Assembly (NCBI GenBank): GCA_027493625.1
Contig: JAOSKM010000001.1
Coordinates: 2,318,657 to 2,382,656, forward strand
Direction: 5' to 3'
DNA from: Planctomycetota bacterium
Lineage (GTDB): Bacteria; Planctomycetota; UBA8742; UBA2392
Length of the DNA stretch: 64,000 nt
Numbering within the stretch: position 1 is the stretch's first letter; every line of letters starts with the position of its first letter. Made by a program: the position numbers and the translations under genes. The notes under the pieces were generated by a model. That model did not search any database. It was not told where the DNA came from and saw nothing but the letters and a program-made list of their open reading frames with translations. Shown in pieces: positions 33,399-43,119 of the stretch.

Positions 33399-36300
33399 CT
33401 AGCGTTTTTTCTTCGTGCCTGATCACGCGCGTCAACTGGTTCAGCGTCACTTCCGCTCCCTGGAACTGCAGTGTGGTCTTGTAGTCCTCGTTACTGAAGG
33501 CGTTCTGCTTGAAGTAGAAGTACACCCGCCACTCGATGCGTTCGGCCCGGATGCCCCCCGGCGAGTCCGGGAACTGCGTCAGGTCCTCGGTCTGCTGGTA
33601 CAACGTGCTGCCCAGGTCCTCGGTGTTACGCAGGCCGGGGTCGAACTCGAAGGCGTACAGGCCGCCGCTGCGGTTGGTGGGCACGCTGCCCCACTCGGGC
33701 AGCGGCTTGCCGCGTTCCTTGAAGCGCAGCACCAGCCGCGCGCCGATGGCGTCGCTGTGCCGCGCCATGTCGGCCAGCGGCGCGAACTGGATGCGCCACT
33801 TGAACTGCGTGAACACCGAGTTGCGGAACGCCGCCGAGCCCTGGAAATAACTGATTTCCGGGCTTTCCGCGCCGGGCACTCCCTCCGTGGCGGAAGTGTG
33901 GAACGGACCGTAGCTAACGCTGCCGGTGTCGCGGCTGCGCGTGCTGTGGTAGCCGGGGAACCAGTCGGGGAAGCGCACCGGCTGGTCGATGAACAGCGCC
34001 CGCGTGCTGTAGTTCATCGCGCGCGTGCCGTAGGCGCCGCGGAACAGCGCCTGCGGGTCATCCGGGTTGTTGTACATGCCGCAGTTGATGTTGCCGGTGC
34101 GGATCATGTTGCCCGGGTTGTTGGGATCCGGCTGCTGCAGCTCCTGGTAACGCTGGTAACCCAGGATCTCCGTCTGACCATTCTCCTCCTCGACGCGGAT
34201 GAAGCCGTAGGGCCGGAAGGTCTCCTCCCCAGGATGGTCTGGATCGCACTGGTGTTGGCGCTGCCGGCGCCGCTGGGGCGGCCGATGCGCAGGCTGGCCA
34301 TGTTCATGATGGGCGTGCCCCCGGCATGGGCCTCGACGGTCGAGCCCAGGATGCCGCGCGTGACGTCAAGCAGCCAGAAGGTGTTGATGGTGTAGGTCTG
34401 GCCGGTGCTCGGGTTGGTGACCTGCACCTGGCGCACCTCGGTGCCGCGGTAGGCCACCAGTTCGTTGTCGATGCGCACCACGCCCATGTTGGGGGGCAGC
34501 AGCGTGTTGACCTCGAGATCCTGGCCGTTGGCGGGCAGGGTGTCGGTCATGTCCCCACCAGCCGGAAGTTGCCCTTGGTGTACATGCGGAACTCGAACGA
34601 GTCGAAGTCGCCGCTGTTGTTCAATCCGGCGCCCTGTGAACTGCCGTCCTGGGTGCGCGGGTCGGCGCCCGCGAAGGTCCAGGTAGTGGGCAGCTCGACG
34701 GGCAGCTCGCCGGTGGGGAACTTGCACAGGTTGGTGTTCTGGTTCCAGGCGTTGCCGTTGTTGGGCGGGAAGTCCACCCGCACGTGGTCATCCAGCCCGC
34801 AGATGTACTGCCCGGCGTTGCCGGTGTTGGGCGCGGGCAACTGGCCGGCGGCGTTGGCGGCGCTGAAGGCGAACCAATCCACCTGCAGGTCGGCCAACGG
34901 GCGGTGGCGCCGTATCTGGTGCTGCTCTTTGTTGGCGTTCTGGCCCTGCACGAGGGTGATGATGTCCGTTTCACCGGTCACGACCGTGGTGCCCAGGGTG
35001 GGCAGCACGCGGGCGGCCGCCATGTGACCCGCCACGCCGGTGCCCATGGCGCCGCGCCAGGGCGCGAACGGGGTGGGCGTCTGGGTGTCGCTGAGGATGC
35101 AGCGGCGCGCAAAGATCGTGAGGCGCGAGAAGTCCGTGTAGAACAGGCTGGGGAACAGGTTGTCGTCGGCGCCCGCGGGCGTATTGCCGGCGGCGTCGAT
35201 GCCGCTGTCCGGGTTCCAGACCCCGTTGTAGAAGAACCACTCGCTGTCGATCTGCACCACCGAGCGGCTGTGGTAGCCGGCCGCCGCGTCCACGTCGATG
35301 CTGAGCGGCATCACCACGCTGCCCAGCGACAGGAAGTTCACGATGTTGGCGTCCACCGGGTTGCCGGGCGCGGGCGTGATCAGCCCGCTGTAAGCGCCCA
35401 GGAAGTGCCACCAGGTGTTGGGCGGCTTGCGGTTGAAGTTGTGGTCGTAGCGCGCCAGCACGCGCAGGCCGGCGGCATCCACGCCGTCGTAGGCGACATA
35501 CTCCATTTTCAGGGCGCCCAGCCGCAACTGCGGCGGGTTACTGTTCAGGTTCGGCACGGGCGAGGTCGTGGGGTCAGCCACGCCGTGAGGTACCGGATAC
35601 AGCCCGTTGCCCACCGGTGGCGTGTTGGCGTCGCCGTCGTCGGCCCAGTTGGGGTAGGCATCGCCGGCCGGCACGCCGGGCGTCTGGCCGGGCGGCATGT
35701 AGTCGATCCAGGCAAGGCCGATCACCGCCACGATGCCGCGCTCGGGGATGCCATCGTAGCTGTCCAGCGGCAGGTGGTACGGGTCGCCGCCGCGGGTGTC
35801 GTCGCCGGCGCCGGGGAAGCCGGCGTCGGGCCCGAGTTCAGTGGGGCGGTAGTAACTGGCCTGGTTGGTGCCCTGCTTGTTCACGCGGTAGAAGGCGCGT
35901 GCGCCCAGGTTGCTGTTCAGCAGGCCCTGGGTGCGCGGCAGGTTCGGGAAGCGCGGCACGTCCACGTTGTTGCTGCCGGCGTTGTAGGCGCGCAGCCCGT
36001 CGCGGTAACCGAACACCGTAAGCTTGCTGCCCTGGGGGTGGAAGCCGGCCACGGTGCCGCGCGCGCCGCGTCGCAGGTTCTGCAGGGCGAAGCCGTTGTT
36101 GCCGTTGTACTCGATGGCCTCATTGCCGATCACGATCACGCCGCGATCGGGGAATCCGCCGACGTCCTGGTTGTCGATCGGCAGGTCGAACGTCACCTGC
36201 CCGCCCAGCAGCGGGTCTTCCAGGTCCTGGCGCAGGTTGGTGGTCAGCGTCAGCCAGGCGCCGTTGGGCTGGCGGAAGGTGTGGTTCACCACCGGCCGGA

Positions 36301-38788
36301 TCTGCACGCCGCCCGCGGTGGCGGCGGCGTCGCCATCCAGCAGCAGGTTGATGTGCGAGAGCTCGGTGCCCTTCCAGTTCAGGTTCATGTGGTACCAGTC
36401 GCGCGGCCGGAAATGCGCCGGGTCCAGCTCGAAGCGCAGCTCGGTGTAGGCTTCCTGCAGCGTGCGGTCCTTGACGCGCAGCACCAGCCCGCTGTTCTGG
36501 CCGCTGAGCCGGTATGCCCCGCGCCGGTCGCCCCACCACAGCAGGCTCATGCGGTTGCTGTGCTCCTGCTCCGCGACGTCGAACAGGTAGTGGTTCTGGG
36601 CGTGGTCGTCCCAGTGCGGCCGATACCAGAAGCTGAACATGCCGGCCTCGAGGTTTCCCGCCTCGTAACTCGAGTTCGGGGTGGGCTGTGCGGTGATCAC
36701 GTTGCTGTAGAATTTCTCGGGGCGCTGCTGGTCATTCGCCAGGTTCCAGACGTTGTGCGCCTGCGGCCCGGTCCAGGGCGGGGCGCGCCAGGCGCGGCTC
36801 AGCCGCTCGTCTGCCAGGTAGCGCAGGTAGGGCAGCTCCAGCAGGCCGATGGCCCGCCCGCCCAGGTCGCTGTCGGTGCCGGCGGGATGCAGCTGCAGGA
36901 TGTTGCCCTGCCCGATACGCAGCTCGGACTGCAGCTGCTGGTAGGTGCGCCAGCTGAAGGTCTGCTCGCGGTCGCTGCCGATCTGCACCCATTCGCGGAA
37001 GGCGTCGCGTGCCATGGCGCCGCCGCCCGGCTGATAGCGCGTGGCAAACGCGTCCACGGTGTAGACGTCCAGGCTGTCAAAGCGGAACTGCGCGGTCACC
37101 GTGCCGGTATTCACGGCCGCATAGGGATAGCGCTGCTGGTTGGCGAAGATGCCGATCTGCTGGGCGTTGATGGGCGGGTTGGGGTCCTTCGACAACCGGG
37201 TCAGCAGGGTCAGCAGGTCGTCGAGATCGGTAAACGGCTGCGCATTGCGGGTGCGGGCCAGGATTTCGCCGGCTATCTGGTAGGCCTGGGCGCGCGAGAT
37301 CGGCATGTTGCCGGCACTCTGGCCGCGCGGGCCCACACCGTGGAACACGGCCGCCAGGGTGTCCAGGTTGGCGGTGTTGATGTTGATGCTCGCGCGCTCG
37401 GCCACTTCGATCACCCAGGCCTCGTTCGGCCCGATTTCGACGTCGCCCTTGACGAAGATGTGCAGGGTGCCGAGCTGGGCCGGCACGTTCAACCGGCCCG
37501 GTTGCCCCCGCCCCGACACAAACACGACCCCCAGCACGCTGAGCTGCGGGAATGTCAAACGGCGCAGGCGCACCTTGCTGCCGACGCCGATGCCGCCGTA
37601 CTGAGCGATGTTGTTCTGGACGTTGGTGATGCGGCGAGGGTCGCCGGGCACGTAGTAATCCTGCTGCACGCCGATCTGATCGTCGTACCTGACCAGCAGG
37701 AAGTCCTTGCCGCTTTCGCCCATGGGCACCATGTCGCCGCCTACCACCACGTGCGGGTAGCTCCAGCCGCCGTCGAAATGCTCGGTGGGGCTGATCACCG
37801 TGGCGTTTTCCTCCAGCCATTGGGTGGTGACCGGGTCGAGCCCCTCGGGCCAGCCGTCCATGCGGGCGCCGAAGTTGACGGGGCCCTTGCTGAAGTCCGG
37901 GTTGAACCAGCGGTCCATCTCCGCGATGCGCCGCACGTCGGCCACCGTGTTGAACAGCGCGGGGGTTGACCCGTCAAGAGAACGCATCCACGACCAGTAC
38001 GCGATCTTGTAGGCCGTGGGCGTGGTGACGTACTCGCCGGCCTTGACCATTCGCTCCACGCCGCGCCACTCGAACAGGGCGTTGACGGGATCCGCGCCGT
38101 TGTAGACCGGGTTGGGCACGCAGCCGTACAGCACGTTGCCGCGCCGGTAGCTGTACGAGAACAGCTGGTGGTCGATCACCACGTAGCCGCCGGCGAAGGT
38201 GCTGTCCTGGATGTCGTCGTAGGGCGTCAGGAAGCTCGCGTCCTCAAGCACAATCTGCTCGTAGACGCCGCCCGTGGCTGTCACGTTGGCCTGCACGGTG
38301 CTGGCGCCGATCAGGTTGCCGATGGTCGCCACGGTGGCGAAGTTCAGGTTGATCTTGCCGGTCTCGTCCTGCACGTTCATGCCCAGCACGCGGCTGCGCG
38401 GGTCTTCCACGCGGAACAGCGGGTTGCCGTCGCTGTCCAGCAGGCCGGGGAAGACGCCCTGCTGCTCGAGGTCCACCAGCAGGTCGATCACCGACTCGTC
38501 GTAGCTGTCCAGGTACGGATTGTCCGCGTCGGTCACGTCCGAGGGCTGCATGGCGTACCAGCGCGCGAATTCATTGAGGCGGTTGCGCTGGTTCAGGCGC
38601 GCGTAGGCGTGGTCGGCGCCCGTGCGGGTGATGATGCGGGTCTGCTCGCCGCCCAGGCTGGCCACGCTGGTGCCCTCCTGCTGCGACATCAGGAACGTGA
38701 AGCTGACGGCCAGCACCAGCAGCAGCGCCAGGATGGTCATCACCATCATCAGCGCGGCGCCCTTGCGTGATCGGCGGTTGGCTCTCAT
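33399..38788 (-). CDS. giant GspK-like minor pseudopilin with LamG-like region and repeated surface modules (frameshifted)
   Basis: The joined protein is about 1,796 residues, against about 320 for normal GspK. It starts at ATG 38788 with a GspK-type leader (RRSRKGAALMMVMTILALLL, no Glu at +5). Residues about 470-535 hold the T2SSK helix-hairpin-helix region (ININTANLDTLAAV ... QPFTDLDDLLTLLTRL). About 700-860 is a LamG/concanavalin-like sandwich (GMFSFWYRPHWDDHAQ, YHMNLNWKGTELSHINLLLDG). The remainder contains at least four copies of a module of the form IDNELVAY...RGILGS...H..G. Breaks: G run near 34550 (fragment 38788-34550), G run near 34228, and the A6 run (plus-strand T6) at 33405-33410, where one A fewer yields a stop at 33399-33401. 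It is the likely tip cap of the pseudopilus. Confidence 0.75.
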
Positions 38789-40006
38789 GGCGTGTTCCCG
38801 GGGGCTTTGGGCGGGGCGGCGGGCGGGGGTTCCCATGAAAACGGTCGACGTAGTCCCAGGTCACGGCGCCCAGCGGGTGGATGGTGACCACCATGCGCAC
38901 GATCTCGCCGTCGTCGACCGCGATCAGGTGGATGTACGCCGCGCCCGCGTGACGCGCGGGATCCAGCTTGCCCGAGGTATCGAAGTGCACGTGCACGATC
39001 GCCGGCACCGGCCCGTCCGGCAGGCCCGGCGGCGGGGCCGGCGTGCTGCCGCCCCCCGTGGTGGGCCCGCCCGAGGGCGGCTGTGCCTGCCAGTCGTAGA
39101 TTTCCTCGGCGGCGCCCTCGGCCTCAAGCTGCGGCGAAACCCCGGGCGCGATCAGCTGCACCGCCCCAGGTCCAAAGTCTGGCTGCTGATCAGGCTGTTC
39201 AGCTCGAAGTTGTCGATGCGGCAGGGCACCCCGCCGATGCGCGCGTCAACGCCCATGGCACTGGGCACGCTGAAGCCGACGTCGGGCAGTTGCCCCTCGT
39301 TCACGCGCCCGTCGACGTAAATGCTGACGCCGTAGCGGCTGGTGGCGATCTCGACGGTGCACCAGCGGTAGAGGGCCACCCAGCTGTCCGAGGTGGCGGT
39401 GACGCCGCCGCTGCTGACCGCCAGCTTGACCGCGTTGTCGCGCGACGCGGCAACGCTGATGCTGAACACGCTGCCCATGGTCACGATGTTCCCGGGCGCG
39501 CCCGCCAGCGGGAAGAAGTCGAATGACACCGCGATGCCTTCGTAATCGCCGGCCACGTCGTAGTGGTCCATCCATGGCACGGTGAAGCTTGCATGACTGT
39601 CCGGCAGCTCCAGCGCCGCGCCGTCGCGCAGCAGGTAGGTGCGGCTGGCCTGGATCAGCGCGCCGGCCGACGGCACGCCGATCACGTTGCCGCTGCCCAC
39701 GGTGTTCTGCTGGCCGTCGAAGGCGAAACTGACCAGCCTGCGACGTGCCAGCGCCACCACCTGGTCGTTGCGGTAGTCCAGCACCAGTTCGCTGTGCACC
39801 TTGCGGATGCTGCTGTTCTGGCGCACGTTCGTGACCATGGCGCGAATGCCGCGGACGCTGCGCTCAATGGCCGGGCCGGTGGCGCCCGGGCCCAGGAAGG
39901 TGGCAAACAGCAGCACGGCCACGATCAGGATCGAGATCACGACCAGCAGCTCCAGCATCGTGAAGCCGGCGCGCGGATGACGGATGTTGACTGGCGGCAC
40001 GTTCAT
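38786..40006 (-). CDS. minor pseudopilin, GspH/FimT-like, with LamG-like domain (frameshifted)
   Basis: The joined protein is about 405 residues. The prepilin site RAGFTMLELLVVISILIVAV (about 11-30) has Glu +5. A helical shaft with GIRAMVTNVRQNSSIRKVHSELVLDY follows, typical of GspH/FimT. Residues about 150-270 form a LamG-like fold (GIAVSFDFFPLAG, WCTVEIATSRYGVSIYVDG). The frame breaks at about 39165: one extra G in the G4 run gives DLGAVQLIAPGVS. A second indel near 38833 (T4) lets the protein end in PKAPGNTP with TGA overlapping the ATG of the GspK-like gene (ATGA). It is the first gene of the operon, divergent from the small-RNA promoter. Confidence 0.75.
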
Positions 40007-40193
40007 ACAACACCGGCCGGGGGGCGTAGGTGGTGCGCGTTAATACGGAAAGAAGCGCGCGGGCCAGTGTCGCAAAAGTAGGTTTCGATTCAAGTTGGGC
40101 GGGAACGCGGGTTTGTTGTTCCGCACGCGGCCGTGAGGGTTGCGCGAACAGGCGAAAGCAACGGCGTCCGGCCGGACCGGACCGTTGCCGCAC

Positions 40194-40221
40194 TTGCACG
40201 CCGGAAGGCTGCGTTTACAAT
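40194..40221 (+). promoter_or_regulatory. strong promoter of a candidate small RNA
   Basis: TTGCAC (40194-40199) and TACAAT (40216-40221) with 16 bases between match sigma-70 consensus better than any other site in the window. No start codon with SD follows before the terminator at 40438. Confidence 0.6.
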
Positions 40222-40227
40222 GGTCGC

Positions 40228-40466
40228 GCTTACTGTGGTGTTCGCCAGGCTGACGCTAAAGTTTGCGGCGCCGATGAACGTGCACGGGGAGGACAATCTC
40301 GCCCTGTCAAAATTCAAGCCCTCCCACTTCGATGAGGGACGGGTTGGACAGGTCGGAAACCACCCACCTTGCTCATACAGGGTGCACAAACTGTCCAGCG
40401 CAGCGGCACTGACGGTTCGCTGAAAAGAAGACGGGTCCGGGCCGAGTGCACGGCCCGTTTTCGTTT
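40228..40466 (+). ncRNA. candidate structured small RNA of about 239 nt
   Basis: The segment has a promoter directly upstream and an intrinsic terminator at its end but no credible reading frame. Visible pairings: CCCTC/GAGGG (40320-40336 region), CACCC/GGGTG with a 14-base loop (40364-40385 region) and a long-range GGACAG/CTGTCC clasp (about 40348 and 40391). None of the motifs of RNase P RNA, tmRNA, 4.5S/SRP RNA or the common riboswitches is present. It could instead be a leader for the 40617 gene, but the terminator lies 150 bases before that start. Confidence 0.5.
40438..40466 (+). terminator. rho-independent terminator of the small RNA
   Basis: A 7-bp stem CGGGCCG (40438-40444) / CGGCCCG (40451-40457), loop AGTGCA, then TTTTCGTTT. 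Confidence 0.85.
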
Positions 40467-40616
40467 AACCTTGCAGCGGCCAGTCTCGCGCTGCGCTTGA
40501 CGCGAGACTATCGCCGTCAGGATGGGCAATGAACGCACGCGAAGAGCGCTTCCACGAACTTCCCATCGAACGCTCGCCTCTTCGCGTGACAGCCTTCCTT
40601 CGCTAACCTTGCCGTC

Positions 40617-42036
40617 ATGAGACTGCTTACCGCCTGCCTGTTGCTTGCCCTGGCCGCACTGGCCGTCACGGCTGAGGACGTGCCGGATTCGGTGATCGCC
40701 GTCGCCGACGGACGCGCCACCGTGAAGCCCTTGTGCACGCTGGATTATCGCGGCATCACCCGCTCCAGCGCGCTGCAGTACTGGCAGGGCGCTTGGTGGA
40801 CGCTGAACGACGGCGGCGACGGGCCCATCCTGTACCGCAGCAAGACACCCGACTTCGTAAGCGCCCAGCCGCTTGAGGTGCCGGGCGCGAAGTGCGTCGA
40901 CTGGGAGGCGCTGGCCGTGCTGGGCGACGACCTGCTGCTCTGCGACATCGGCGACAACCGCCTCGAGCGCAAAGACCTGATGGTCTACCGCGTGTCCTGG
41001 GACGCGACGTCCGCCAGGCTCAAGACCGCGGCCGTCTACCCCATCGCCTGGCCCGACGGCCGCCACAACGCGGAGGCCGCCGCCGTGATCGACGGCAAGC
41101 TGCACGTCTTCCCGCGCCGCGGCCGCCTTGACGCCTACACCGGCGTCTACCGCTTCAACGAGTTGAAGGAGGGTGAGCTCAACACAGCCGAGCTGGCCGG
41201 CAAACTGGAGCTGGATGAGCGCGTCCAGATCACGGCCGCGGATTACGACGCCGCGAATCAGAAGCTGCTGCTGCTCAGCTACACGCGGCTGTACGTCTTC
41301 ACCAGGCCGGAAGGCGCGCCGGAGCGCAGCGTGCGGATCTACGCCCAGCGCTGCGAGTCGCTGTGCCTGCACGAGGGCGCGCTGTTTTACGGCAATGAGC
41401 AGGGCCAGTTGTTCCGCGTGAACGACTTCCTGGACAGCAAGCATGAAAGCCTGCTGCCGGCCGCGGTGAACGCCGAAGTACCGGTCGAGCAGCAAGGCGT
41501 TGAGCCCGACGGCACGGGCGAGGCCTGGCAAAAGGGCGCTTTCGAGCTGCGGCTGCAGGGCCTGGGCGAGGGCGAGTTCCTGCGCTGGAAGGTGTGCGGC
41601 GCGTACCTGATGGTGGCGGGCGGGATGCGCTACGACGTGTTCAGCTCAAGCAGCGAACACGGGCCGCGCCGGGGCTCGGCCCTGGTGCTGATGTTCTCGA
41701 GCAAAGACGGCGACTTCCTGGAGGGCGACGAGACCCACCTGTGGCTGGGCGACAACGGGGTCACCGGGGTGGACGCCTGGACGCTGGGGATGCAGGACTT
41801 CTCGCTCAAGCCGCTGAAGGGGGCAAAGGCGGCCGGCAAGGTGCGCGACCGTTACTGGAGCTTCGAGTACGCGATCCCGCTGACGGCGATCTTCGGCGAG
41901 GGCAAGCTGCCGGAGAAGTTTTTTCGCCAATGCCTGGGGCTACAACCTGAAAGGCCGCGACGAGCCGCGCCTGGCCGGCGAAAGCTTCGGCTGCTGGGCC
42001 AACCCGTACACCTGGGCCGAGGTAGCGGTGAAGTAA
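40617..42036 (+). CDS. secreted protein of unknown function (frameshifted near the end)
   Basis: The product of about 472 residues has a signal peptide (MRLLTACLLLALAALAVTA). Residues about 25-300 look like a propeller-type chain with repeated short strands (LLLCDIGDNRLERKDLMVYRV, TRLYVFTRPEG, GALFYGNEQGQLFRVNDF), and the IGDN phrase recalls phytase/esterase-like propellers. Residues about 300-472 contain RGSALVLMFSSKDGD...DETHLWLG and RYWSFEYAIPLTAIFG, similar to family-9 carbohydrate-binding domains that end many hydrolases. The T6 run at 41921-41926 carries an indel; the true end reads NAWGYNLKGRDEPRLAG ... WAEVAVK with stop at 42034-42036. The substrate is unknown. Confidence 0.7.
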
Positions 42037-42068
42037 CAGAGGCCAGAGGTTGGAGACCAGAGGCCGGG
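42037..42068. repeat. partial heptad repeat, family CAGAGGC
   Basis: Four heptads (CAGAGGC, CAGAGGT, TGGAGAC, CAGAGGC) directly follow the corrected stop at 42036. No complementary right arm is evident, so this is a half element. Confidence 0.65.
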
Positions 42069-42122
42069 GGATTGCCTTCGCGGCGCCTCCCCGGCCGATC
42101 CGATCCCTGCCACTGACCAGAC

Positions 42123-42671
42123 CTATTCCGCGTCGTAGCTGGGCAGCACCTGCTCGATGGTCCCGGTTTCCGGGTCCATGGCGTACAGCACGTCGATCGC
42201 GTAGTTGTTGCGCGCCTTGCGGCTCAGCACCGCGACCAGCACCAGGTCCTTCTCGGCCAGTGAGCTGGAAAGCTTCCATTCCAGGTTGGTCGAGGCGCTC
42301 AGGTTCTCGTTGGCCTTGTTCTCGCCGCTCACCAGCTCAAAGCTCAGGCGCACGCGGCTGGTGCTGGAGCCGTCGGCGTCCTTCATTTTGATGGTGCCGC
42401 GGTTGTCGCCCTGGCGCCCGTTGTAGGCCTGCTCGAAGACCTGTTCCTTGTTGGTGGGCACGCCGTCGTCGTTCAGCCAGACCTGGTGCACGCGCAGGCG
42501 CACGTTCTCTTTGTCCCAGGATTCGTCGTAGTTGGTGGCGACCAGTGCGACACGCACGTGGGTGGCGTCTTCACGCGGCTTGACCGACTCGATCACCGGC
42601 TTCGGCATGCCGCCGCAGCCCGCAACCAGCGCACCAATGCACAGCACAAACAGGGTAGCCAAGAGCCTCAT
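42123..42671 (-). CDS. lipoprotein of unknown function
   Basis: The 182-residue product begins at ATG 42671 with GGAG about seven bases upstream. It has a signal with lipobox LVAGC (Cys19). The mature domain is a compact beta-rich unit containing RVALVATNYDESWDKENVRLRVHQVWLN and RVRLSFELVSGENKANENLSAS. Asn/Asp-rich turns suggest a metal- or carbohydrate-binding surface, which is inference. A longer in-frame reading to 43007 lies inside an inverted-repeat region and is rejected. The gene stands alone, convergent with the 40617 gene. Confidence 0.78.
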   Translation of the reverse strand: MRLLATLFVLCIGALVAGCGGMPKPVIESVKPREDATHVRVALVATNYDESWDKENVRLRVHQVWLNDDGVPTNKEQVFEQAYNGRQGDNRGTIKMKDADGSSTSRVRLSFELVSGENKANENLSASTNLEWKLSSSLAEKDLVLVAVLSRKARNNYAIDVLYAMDPETGTIEQVLPSYDAE

Positions 42672-42778
42672 GTGTTCTCCATTTCCACGTTGCCAGCGAC
42701 ACGAACGAGTTTGCCGAAAAACCCCGCAGACTTCCACTGTTCTAGGTAGACCGATCATGAAGAGCCCGTGTGGATTCA

Positions 42779-43066
42779 CCGCGAAGGGCCGCCAAGGGCC
42801 GCGAAGAAAGGCATAGGCCACGCGGGGGCGCCAAGATCTTCCCGCATGTTGCATGCTGCCCCGTCGAACAAAGGCGATGGGCCACAAAAACACCAAAACA
42901 CGAAAGGCAACGCCACAAAACGCTTTCATTTTCGTGGCCGTTCTTTCGTGTTTTCGTGGCCCCAATCCCATCGGCCGCTGCCGGCCCAACTTCGCGAAGC
43001 TTGTCACGCCGTCGCGCCGCCAGACGGCATCAGCAGTTCTTCGCGGCCCTTGGCGGCTCTTCGCGG
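42779..43066. repeat. nested inverted repeat element
   Basis: Outer arms of about 30 bp (42779-42811 and 43037-43066) are near-perfect inverse complements built from CCGCGAAGGGCCGCCAAGG. Inner arms (42875-42907 and 42940-42973) pair through CCACAAAAACACC / TTTTCGTGGCC strings. The interval between two divergent genes holds nothing else. The nested layout can form a long cruciform or RNA hairpin. Confidence 0.75.
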
Positions 43067-43119
43067 TTGCCCCGCTTTTTCTGCACCCTTAACACGCGGC
43101 CGCGGACTACACTTCTGCC

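Noticed and set aside
40228..40466. RNase P RNA, tmRNA or 4.5S RNA
   Set aside because: None of the diagnostic strings of those RNAs (P4 box, tmRNA tag region with CCA end, GGUCAGG..GGAAGGAAGCAGCC) is present.
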